Positions 50,460 through 57,395 of a stretch of 64,000 nt of DNA are shown here, in pieces. Both the position numbers and the translations under genes were made by a program. Numbering within the stretch: the first letter of the stretch is position 1; every line of letters begins with the position of its first letter. Source of the stretch: Candidatus Peribacteraceae bacterium (GTDB lineage: Bacteria > Patescibacteriota > Gracilibacteria > Peribacterales > Peribacteraceae); NCBI GenBank assembly GCA_028718905.1, contig JAQUKV010000002.1:1-64000 (forward strand). The letters run 5' to 3'. The notes beneath the pieces are model-generated. The model saw only the letters and a program-made list of their open reading frames with translations, did no database searches and was not told where the DNA came from.

Positions 50460-51257
50460 GTGCTCCGCGTGCTCGCCTCCACGGTTTCCGTTCAATTGCA
50501 GCAGAAGCTCCTGCACCGGGAGTTCTGGATTCAGCTCTTCCTCGATCGCATTCTCCCGCTCATGATCCCCCTGCTCGCCTGGAAAGCGATTTTTGATCAG
50601 GCACAAGCAGAATCCCTCGGCGGTTGGATGGAGAATGAGATGATCGCCTACTATCTCCTTGTCTTCGTGATCGGAATTTTCACGGATGTGACATTCCACT
50701 ACGAAATGAGCGCGATGGTACAGATGGGTACGCTGAATCAGTGGCTCATCCGACCGCTGACATTCCTTGAAACTGCAGTGAGCCACATGGTGGCCCGATT
50801 GGTCCTCCTGCTGATTCCCGGTATCGCGGCGTTGCTTCTGTGCTTGTGGTTTTTCCCCTCCATCTTCGCGGGACTCACCCTCTCCTCACTCTGGAATGCC
50901 ATCCTCGTGCTGCCGCTGTCGCTCATGCTCTTCAACCTCCTCGCCGTTTCCATCGGCATGTGCGCATTCTGGGTGATCAAGACCGATAGCATATTCGCTC
51001 TGGTCATGCTCATTCTGGAGTTTTTCGGAGGCCGTCTTCTCCCCCTGGATTTGCTGCCGGTCTGGCTCGAACGCGTCAGTCGTGTCCTCCCTCTTCGCTT
51101 TGGCATTTCCGGACCCGTGGAAGCGATCCTCCATCCGGAAACTACTTCCCTCGTTCCGCTTTTTTTGGGGCAGTCTCTGTGGTGTGTGCTTCTCTTTGGC
51201 TTGGTACTGATCCTCTGGCGCGGCGGCATACGCCATTACGACGCTGTCGGGGGGTAA
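50460..51257 (+). CDS. ABC-2 type exporter permease (first subunit)
   Basis: 265 residues from GTG. Six transmembrane helices in ABC-2 layout, with the conserved opening VSVQLQQKLLHREFWIQLF and the final GGIRHYDAVGG typical of DUF990-type permeases. It pairs with a second permease and an ATPase downstream to form one exporter, substrate unknown. Confidence 0.8.
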   Translation: MLRVLASTVSVQLQQKLLHREFWIQLFLDRILPLMIPLLAWKAIFDQAQAESLGGWMENEMIAYYLLVFVIGIFTDVTFHYEMSAMVQMGTLNQWLIRPLTFLETAVSHMVARLVLLLIPGIAALLLCLWFFPSIFAGLTLSSLWNAILVLPLSLMLFNLLAVSIGMCAFWVIKTDSIFALVMLILEFFGGRLLPLDLLPVWLERVSRVLPLRFGISGPVEAILHPETTSLVPLFLGQSLWCVLLFGLVLILWRGGIRHYDAVGG

Positions 51258-51268
51258 CCGAATCTCTT

Positions 51269-52024
51269 ATGCGATATCTCCTCTCTATCTACAAACGTGC
51301 GGCACACCTCCACTTCCTGCGTTGGATGCGTTACCGGGCAGATGTGCTTGTGTGGATCCTGACCATCTGGTGCATGCTCGCGATTCAGGCTGTTTTCCTG
51401 TTCGTTACATATTCCGTGAGTGGAGGAAATTTCTTCGGCTATTCAAGTAATGAAATTATTGGATTCTTTGGCACGGCACTCCTCGCAAGTGGTCTCGCAC
51501 AATCGGTAATTACCGGTGTGATCCTCACCTTGAGCAAAGCGGTCTGGCAGGGAAATCTGGATCATTGGCTCCTTCAACCGCCTCCCTTCCTGTTCCGAAT
51601 TGTGACGGAGGAACTGGGTATCGTGTGGTACTGGCCACACATCATTGTGGGGAGCGGTATTGTTCTGTATGCATTTCCCGCATCTCTCTGGATACTAGCC
51701 TTCGCCTCAGCCATTGTGGCCAGTACCATCGAGATGGCTATCGTCCTCATCTTCTGCCTCCCATCCATCCGCTGGGGTAGGTGGAACCCCGACGAAGGCC
51801 TTTGGGAATACCTTGAAAGTGCCCGTTCTATGCCAATTGGACGAACTCGCAGTTTTATGTTATGGCTTGCTTCTTTCGGTGTTTTGCAGTATTCTCTCGC
51901 CCTCGAAGTGATCACGGGCAGGCTCTCGCTTCTGATCCTCGTCCTGATCTCCGCAGCCCTCTGGGCTCTCGCTCTCCTCCTCCTCAAAGTCCTCGTCCGT
52001 TCCTACGGTTCCGCATCTTCCTGA
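51269..52024 (+). CDS. ABC-2 type exporter permease (second subunit)
   Basis: 251 residues from ATG 51269 (MRYLLSIYKRAAHLHF), 11 bases after the first permease; the frame is open to 51179 but overlaps it. Six helices and the family's WQGNLDHWLLQPPP segment, close to the 'G-x-L-D-x-x-L-x-x-P' signature of DUF990/ABC-2 permeases. Forms a heterodimer with the preceding protein. Confidence 0.82.
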   Translation: MRYLLSIYKRAAHLHFLRWMRYRADVLVWILTIWCMLAIQAVFLFVTYSVSGGNFFGYSSNEIIGFFGTALLASGLAQSVITGVILTLSKAVWQGNLDHWLLQPPPFLFRIVTEELGIVWYWPHIIVGSGIVLYAFPASLWILAFASAIVASTIEMAIVLIFCLPSIRWGRWNPDEGLWEYLESARSMPIGRTRSFMLWLASFGVLQYSLALEVITGRLSLLILVLISAALWALALLLLKVLVRSYGSASS

Positions 52025-52090
52025 TGAAGAACAACTTCAGCTCTCACCTCCGGCCAACCAAGAACGGCTGCTCGCTTTGGAGCGTTTCCC

Positions 52091-52142
52091 GATCTCCTCT
52101 CCACCAGAATGGGGGAGAGGGTAGGGTGAGGGGGCATGAGGC
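52091..52142. repeat. GC-rich repeat, partial copy 4
   Basis: CTCTCCACCAGAATGGGGGAGAGGGTAGGGTGAGGGGGCATGAGGC-type unit: the right half of the dispersed inverted repeat, between the permease and ATPase genes. Confidence 0.5.
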
Positions 52143-52184
52143 AAAGATCAGCATCCGATTATTTCCCTTCTAGTCTCCCCCACC

Positions 52185-53192
52185 ATGTCCGACGCCATCG
52201 TCGTCAAGGACCTCAAGCGCACCTTTCGGCACTACGAAAAAAAACCCGGCCTCCTGCCGACATTGAAGAGCGTGCTCTGGCGCGAGTGGAACGACGTGAA
52301 CGCCGTGGACGGCATCAGCTTCCAGATCCCGCAGGGGAGCTTCGTGGGATTTCTCGGACCCAATGGCGCCGGCAAGACCACGACCCTCAAGATGCTCTCG
52401 GGCATCCTGTCGCCCACCTCGGGCACCTGCACGGTACTGGGATTTACGCCGTCGGAACGCAAGCGGGCGTTCAAAAAACAGATCGGCTTCGTGATGGGTC
52501 AGAAATCACAACTCATCTGGGATCTGCCCCCGACGGATACCTTCGTGCTGCACCGCGACCTCTACGAGATCCCCCGCGCCCAGTGGAACGAATCGCTGGA
52601 TACGCTTTCGAAGCTGCTCAGGGTGGAACACATCCTCTCGACCCCCGTGCGCCAATTGTCGCTCGGCGAGCGCATGAAATGCGAACTCATCGCCTCACTG
52701 CTGCACAAGCCCAAGGTGCTCTTTTTGGACGAACCAACGATCGGCCTCGACGTGATCTCGCAGGTGCATTTGTGGGAATTCCTCGGCACCTATCAGGCGA
52801 AAGAGAAGATGACGGTGCTCTTAACCTCCCACTACATCCACGATATCGCGAACCTGTGCGAGAACGTGATCATCCTCAACAAGGGCCGCAAGGTCTTCGA
52901 CGGCGCATTCGAGTCGCTGGTGAACCGTCTGGAGCCGGAGCGCAGCGGCATCATCCGCTTTCAGAAAGACCGGCTCAAAAAGGACCAGACCGCGCAGATT
53001 GCCGAGATGGTGAAAAACAGGCATCTGGAGCAGATTGACCTCCACACGTACCGCATCGCGGTGCCCCGCCAAGAGCTCTCGGCCGCCACGCAGTGGATCC
53101 TCAAAAGCTTCCCCATCGAGGAGCTGCGCATGGAAGAGGTGGACCTGACCGAAGTGATTGAGAAAGCTTTTGCGATGGAGTCGAGGGCGTAG
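52185..53192 (+). CDS. ABC exporter ATPase
   Basis: 335 residues. Walker A GPNGAGKTTTLKM, Q-loop FVMGQKSQLIWDLP, signature LSLGERMKCELIA, Walker B VLFLDEPTIGLD and the switch His in LTSHYIHD. The C-terminal 80 residues form a regulatory domain. Homologous to DUF990-associated ATPases; drives the two permeases just upstream. Confidence 0.93.
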   Translation: MSDAIVVKDLKRTFRHYEKKPGLLPTLKSVLWREWNDVNAVDGISFQIPQGSFVGFLGPNGAGKTTTLKMLSGILSPTSGTCTVLGFTPSERKRAFKKQIGFVMGQKSQLIWDLPPTDTFVLHRDLYEIPRAQWNESLDTLSKLLRVEHILSTPVRQLSLGERMKCELIASLLHKPKVLFLDEPTIGLDVISQVHLWEFLGTYQAKEKMTVLLTSHYIHDIANLCENVIILNKGRKVFDGAFESLVNRLEPERSGIIRFQKDRLKKDQTAQIAEMVKNRHLEQIDLHTYRIAVPRQELSAATQWILKSFPIEELRMEEVDLTEVIEKAFAMESRA

Positions 53193-53245
53193 GCATGAGA
53201 GAGGGCTTTCCATTCCCACCCCTTTACCGTCCTTCTCAGGCATTC

Positions 53246-53251
53246 TATAGT
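53246..53251 (+). promoter_or_regulatory. -10 hexamer TATAGT of hicBA
   Basis: Ends 6 bases before the ATG at 53258 and decides between that start and the ATG at 53294. Confidence 0.55.
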
Positions 53252-53257
53252 ACAACC

Positions 53258-53629
53258 ATGCGACAAATCGCCAGAAAGCGCAGGAGAAAAGCGATGATCC
53301 ATGTAAATGGAATTCTCAATGTCGCCATTTTCAAGGAAGGCCTCTCGTACATCGCTTACGCGCCGGCATTGGACATGGTGGCCCAGGGAAAAAGCATCAA
53401 GGACGTGCGGAAGAATTTTGCGGAGGTTTTTGATATTTTTCTCGAAGAAACCATCGACAAAGGCACTCTGGAAAAAGATCTTCTGCGGTGCGGCTGGGAC
53501 AGGCAGGCAGGCGCCTTCCAGCCGCCGGCACTGTCGAAATTCCTCTCTCCGGGGAAGATCGGCAAAGACATCGAACTGACGGCACTGGCAATCGTGCCAC
53601 TGAACGACAAGAGAGTATGCCGGGCATAA
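53258..53629 (+). CDS. hicB: HicB-like antitoxin
   Basis: 123 residues from ATG 53258 (MRQIARKRRRKAMIHVNG), the start favoured by the promoter hexamer. A HicB partial RNase-H fold: NVAIFKEGLSYIAYAPALDM and QGKSIKDVRKNFAEVFDIFL. No extra HTH is evident; the basic N-terminus may contact nucleic acid. It overlaps the downstream toxin by 13 bases. Here the antitoxin gene comes first, the reverse of the usual hicA-hicB order. Confidence 0.75.
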   Translation: MRQIARKRRRKAMIHVNGILNVAIFKEGLSYIAYAPALDMVAQGKSIKDVRKNFAEVFDIFLEETIDKGTLEKDLLRCGWDRQAGAFQPPALSKFLSPGKIGKDIELTALAIVPLNDKRVCRA

Positions 53630-53847
53630 AACCGATATCGCGGCGGAAGTTTGAGCGATTCCTCGTCTATGTTGGTTGTTCTTTCGAGCGACAGAAAGGT
53701 TCCCACCGGATATTCTGGAAATCCGGGCTTACGCGTCCCATCGTGGTGCCGGCGCACGGTCTGTTGACGAAAAGCCTGATTGCCTCCAATCTGCGCACAC
53801 TTGGATTATCGGCTGAGCATTACCTCTCCACGCTGGAGGAGATCTAG
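53617..53847 (+). CDS. hicA: HicA-like mRNA interferase toxin
   Basis: 76 residues from ATG 53617 (MPGIKPISRRKFERFL). A double-stranded-RNA-binding-like fold with the catalytic His in KGSHRIFWK and IVVPAHG, as in HicA. Cleaves mRNA when free of its antitoxin. It overlaps hicB and ends 13 bases before the convergent kinase stop. Confidence 0.85.
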   Translation: MPGIKPISRRKFERFLVYVGCSFERQKGSHRIFWKSGLTRPIVVPAHGLLTKSLIASNLRTLGLSAEHYLSTLEEI

Positions 53848-53860
53848 AGACGGCACTTCG

Positions 53861-55309
53861 TTACTTGCCCGCTTGCTCCGCCGCCGCCTCCCCAATCGGC
53901 ACCTCCACGTAGAACGTCGTTCCTTTCTTAGATTCACTCGTGAACCACACCTTTCCCCCCTGCGCCTCGGCGGCACCCTTGGCGGCGAAGAGCCCGAGGC
54001 CGTTGCCATCCACGTTCCGCACGTTGGTGGCTCTGAAGAGCTTGCCGAAGATTTTGCCCTGCTCCTCTTTGGGGATGCCGCAGCCCGAGTCTTTGACCTC
54101 GTAATGGAGCATCTTGTCCTTCACCGTCACGGTCAGCTCCACTTTGCCGCCCTCCGGCGTGTATTTGACGGCATTTGAGAGCAGGTTCTCGAGCGTCATG
54201 CGCATCAGGCGCTTGTCGAGCTGTGCCGTGAGCAGCGCCTTGGGCAGTGCCTTGATGAATTGCTGCTTCTTCATTGCGGCCTTGGGCTCGATCACGGCCA
54301 GCACTTCGTTAAAGAAGGTACCCAGATCAAGATCGGCACGGTCCACCTTCATGCGGCCAAGCTGGATGCGCGAAACGTCGAGAATCATCCCCACCAGATC
54401 CACCAGATCTTCTGTCACCCCCTGCATGGTCATGAGCTGCTTCTTCTGCTCCTCATTAAGCTCACCGCTGTCACCATCAAGGAGCATCTCGAGGTACCAC
54501 TTGACCGAGGTCACCGGAGTGGCCAGCTGGTGGCTGACGATACTGATGAGTTCGTCTTTCTGGCGGTCGAGGTCCCTTAAGAAATTAACTCTGGACCCCC
54601 ATATTCTAACCAACAAGTAAGTCATAAGACCCAGTAAAACCAATATGGTCACAACAAATGCAATAAATGGAATGAGAATTGCATATACATCATTGAGATA
54701 CTGTGTAACATCAACATCAATTCCCACGATTGCATTAGAAACCTCTCCCTGGCTATCATGGATAGGCGCATAACTTGAAAATATATAGCCCCATTCATCT
54801 TGGTAAAGATCATCAATGGCAGGTCTAGTAAAAGCATCTCCGTCAAAGAGACTTGGCGAATCAGAAACGTCGTACTCAGTGCCAGGAAAATCGCTTTCAT
54901 CCTGAGCCTCTCCTGTATAAGCCAAGTCCTTTCTGAGGGCAATTACATCGGCATCCGCAACGAATGCAAAAATACTTGGGTCATCGGTCTTGTGAAAAAT
55001 ATATACATATCTGATATCTGGATTAAATCGCTTAATTCTGCGTAATTTTAGCACCGTATCTTTGTACAACTGAGTGGTCGTACTGTCTTCTCCCATGTCA
55101 TACAACGTATCAATCTGACGCTCATCAAATAATAGTGAAGCCGTGGAACTAATAGACATAAGTTTATCCTCTAGCCGTGTAAGCAGCAGTTTTTTCGTAT
55201 ATCCAAATAACGAGATAGTGGCAGCTCCCACAACAACACCGCACAAGAGCAAAATAAGATAACTTTTGCCCCTATCAACAAACCAAGATTTAATTTGTAT
55301 GAATTTCAC
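53861..55309 (-). CDS. Membrane sensor histidine kinase, mosaic composition
   Basis: 482 residues. GTG start; TATAAT ends 6 bases upstream. One helix near 15-35, an extracytoplasmic sensor with IRYVYIFHKTDDPS and FAFVADAD and a WGYIFSSYAPIHDSQGE segment (the EF-hand loop of its paralogues is absent), a second helix near 205-230, then HisKA H-box SIVSHQLATPVTSVKWYLEM, N box ENLLSNAVKYTP, G1 DSGCGIP and G2 GNGLGLFAAKGAAEA. The sensor half is AT-rich and the kinase half GC-rich, with a sharp switch near 54577. Confidence 0.9.
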   Translation of the reverse strand: MKFIQIKSWFVDRGKSYLILLLCGVVVGAATISLFGYTKKLLLTRLEDKLMSISSTASLLFDERQIDTLYDMGEDSTTTQLYKDTVLKLRRIKRFNPDIRYVYIFHKTDDPSIFAFVADADVIALRKDLAYTGEAQDESDFPGTEYDVSDSPSLFDGDAFTRPAIDDLYQDEWGYIFSSYAPIHDSQGEVSNAIVGIDVDVTQYLNDVYAILIPFIAFVVTILVLLGLMTYLLVRIWGSRVNFLRDLDRQKDELISIVSHQLATPVTSVKWYLEMLLDGDSGELNEEQKKQLMTMQGVTEDLVDLVGMILDVSRIQLGRMKVDRADLDLGTFFNEVLAVIEPKAAMKKQQFIKALPKALLTAQLDKRLMRMTLENLLSNAVKYTPEGGKVELTVTVKDKMLHYEVKDSGCGIPKEEQGKIFGKLFRATNVRNVDGNGLGLFAAKGAAEAQGGKVWFTSESKKGTTFYVEVPIGEAAAEQAGK

Positions 55310-55315
55310 ACAAAG

Positions 55316-55321
55316 ATTATA
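55316..55321 (-). promoter_or_regulatory. -10 hexamer TATAAT of the sensor kinase
   Basis: On the minus strand, 6 bases before the GTG start at 55309. Confidence 0.6.
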
Positions 55322-55753
55322 TCACAATTCAGTTGAAATGAACATATCTTCATTTTCCGCTTGTGGAGCCGCTATCGAAATCGTGTTGACTTCTTTACGT
55401 ATCGTATAGCCAGTACTGGCTCCAGAAAGCACTAACGGATCTATCGGAAGAGTAACCAGATACTCCTTAGTTAAGACTGAAAGATCAACCAATCCTGTAC
55501 AGTCGACTTCCACATCTGTCCTACAGATGTACTTGTCGTCTTCTGTTATCTTGCCCGGAAGAAAACCATTATTATCAACTTTATACTCCTTTATTGCCGA
55601 AATCACAGTCCGTAGATGCTCTTTTCGTTTGCTGTTCCGTAACTCAAACTCGGCGACCATCCGCTCTGCACTCATATTGTGCAGATAGCGGAAAAAAACA
55701 AATCCACAAGCCAGACTAACTATCAGTACAAGTAACACCCAGAGAGATCGCAT
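55322..55753 (-). CDS. Membrane-anchored pseudopilin-like protein
   Basis: 143 residues from ATG 55753 (MRSLWVLLVLIVSLACGFVF); TACATT lies 6 bases upstream, and the frame is open to 55840. One N-terminal helix followed by HLRTVISAIKEYKVDNNGFLPG, two cysteines (CRTDVEVDC), then LPIDPL and GYTIRKE. The exposed part looks like the C-terminal domain of type IV pilin-like proteins, but a clear prepilin cleavage site is lacking. Confidence 0.5.
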   Translation of the reverse strand: MRSLWVLLVLIVSLACGFVFFRYLHNMSAERMVAEFELRNSKRKEHLRTVISAIKEYKVDNNGFLPGKITEDDKYICRTDVEVDCTGLVDLSVLTKEYLVTLPIDPLVLSGASTGYTIRKEVNTISIAAPQAENEDMFISTEL

Positions 55754-55856
55754 GGGGTAAATGTAATCCAAAATTGTCCACAAATCCATATCGGCGCATG
55801 TGAGACTGAGACGGATAATTTGACATTCATCAAAATGCATAGAGAATGGTCCTACT

Positions 55857-56318
55857 GTGACCGACGTTGCTCTTCTCCATCACCATTTCATTTTGGATGC
55901 GCACCTGCTGAGACCATTAGATAACTCAGAAAAAGAAGATATCACACATGCACTCATCGAGGATCTTCTTAATACACTTAAAATGAAGAAACTTGGCCCT
56001 TTGGAGATTTATCCAGCAACCGATCTGCGCGCGCCGGGATGGTCATTTCTGCAACCAATTACAACGAGTCATATCGCAGGCCATTACTTCGAAAGGCCAG
56101 GTAATCATCCACATATACACATTGATCTCTACAGCTGCCAAGGGTTCGATTGGAAGATAGCGTTAATCCCACTGACACGACATTTCCCCTTAGGGGCATG
56201 GCAAGCCACTTTTGTGAACCGAGTTATTTCTTCTGACGAATCTTCAAAAGACAGACGGGAAATATTAGATATCCGAGGATCTGGAGAAAACGTCGAACAA
56301 GTGCATCGGGTCATGTGA
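55857..56318 (+). CDS. S-adenosylmethionine decarboxylase (SpeD)-like protein
   Basis: 153 residues from GTG 55857. The central motif TTSHIAGHYFERPGNHPHIH, followed by IDLYSCQGFDW, corresponds to the SpeD cleavage site (Ser71, which would become the pyruvoyl group), the conserved His and the catalytic Cys94. The residue before the Ser is Thr rather than Glu, and the spacing to the Cys is longer than in classical SpeD. It could decarboxylate SAM or, as in altered SpeD relatives, ornithine or arginine. The next gene encodes a polyamine-type transferase, which supports a polyamine role. Confidence 0.65.
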   Translation: MTDVALLHHHFILDAHLLRPLDNSEKEDITHALIEDLLNTLKMKKLGPLEIYPATDLRAPGWSFLQPITTSHIAGHYFERPGNHPHIHIDLYSCQGFDWKIALIPLTRHFPLGAWQATFVNRVISSDESSKDRREILDIRGSGENVEQVHRVM

Positions 56319-56385
56319 CTAGCATACGTTTGGTAGTTGCAAACTATCCTTTGAGTTCTATCATTTCTTATAGTTCCCAACAATT

Positions 56386-57354
56386 ATGCTGAAACCTATC
56401 TCTTCGTTCATCGAAGAAAACTTCAAACACTTCAATGCGCTCACAACACTGCGAGCAGCACAAGCATGGCAAGATCTTGATAAGAAGAACGGGAAAATGT
56501 TCCTTGCCATGGCAGGAGCTATGAGTACTGCCGAAATCGGCATTTCACTCGCCGAAATGATTCGTCAAGATAAGATCCATGCTATTTCTTGTTCGGCGGC
56601 CAACCTTGAAGAGGATATCTTCAATCTCATTGCTCATAACGAATATGAGTTGATCCCTGATTACGATAATCTAACTCCTGAGAATGAGGAGGCGCTTCGT
56701 GACCGTGGAATGAACCGCGTCACAGATGTGTGTATCCCAGAGAATGTTATGCGCAAGGTAGAAAACAAGCTCATCGAATACTGGGTCGAAGCGGCAAAAA
56801 CTGGAGAGTCTCATTTCCCATTCGAGTATCTCTTCCGGCTTTTTGATGATGGTTTTCTTAAAAATATCAATCAGGTACCTTTTGAGAACTCATGGTTGGC
56901 AGCGGCTTGGGAAAAGAAAATCCCCATTTTCTCCCCTGGCTGGGAGGATTCCACCTTGGGTAACATTTTTACCGCACGTGTAATAGATGGAACCATTCAA
57001 AGTCATTCCGCCATTAGGCATGGTACCGAACAGTTCGCAAAATTGTTACAATGGTATCAAGAGGTTTGCAAAAAATTTCCTGTTGGATTTTTTCAAATTG
57101 GGGGTGGTACTGCGGGTGATTTTGCTCTTTGCGCAGTGCCCTGCATTATTCAGGACTTGGGTAAAAAATGTCCTTATTGGGCTTACTATACGCAAATTAC
57201 CGACTCGACTACATCCTATGGATCATATTCGGGCTGTACACCAAAAGAAAAAATCACTTGGCACAAAATTACCAAGAATACCCCAAGCTTCGTGATCAAT
57301 TCCGATGCCACAATCGTCGCTCCTCTCATTTTCGCCTATGTTCTTGGTAAGTAG
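56386..57354 (+). CDS. Deoxyhypusine-synthase-like aminopropyl/aminobutyl transferase
   Basis: 322 residues. Typical DHS features: MAGAMSTAEIGISLAEMI (NAD site), CSAANLEEDIF, FFQIGGGTAGDFALC, ITDSTTSYGSYSGCTPKEK and the catalytic Lys in TWHKIT (about Lys294). In bacteria without eIF5A this family is thought to make homospermidine or related polyamines, transferring the butyl group of spermidine or putrescine. It lies 67 bases after the SpeD-like gene on the same strand; together they suggest a short polyamine pathway. Confidence 0.82.
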   Translation: MLKPISSFIEENFKHFNALTTLRAAQAWQDLDKKNGKMFLAMAGAMSTAEIGISLAEMIRQDKIHAISCSAANLEEDIFNLIAHNEYELIPDYDNLTPENEEALRDRGMNRVTDVCIPENVMRKVENKLIEYWVEAAKTGESHFPFEYLFRLFDDGFLKNINQVPFENSWLAAAWEKKIPIFSPGWEDSTLGNIFTARVIDGTIQSHSAIRHGTEQFAKLLQWYQEVCKKFPVGFFQIGGGTAGDFALCAVPCIIQDLGKKCPYWAYYTQITDSTTSYGSYSGCTPKEKITWHKITKNTPSFVINSDATIVAPLIFAYVLGK

Positions 57355-57395
57355 AAATTTAAAATTGTCCGTTGTATGTAAAATGTTGTCATACA

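Noticed and set aside
52136..53038. Plus-strand frame of 300 residues overlapping the ABC ATPase
   Set aside because: Out-of-frame shadow of a gene with all ABC motifs intact.
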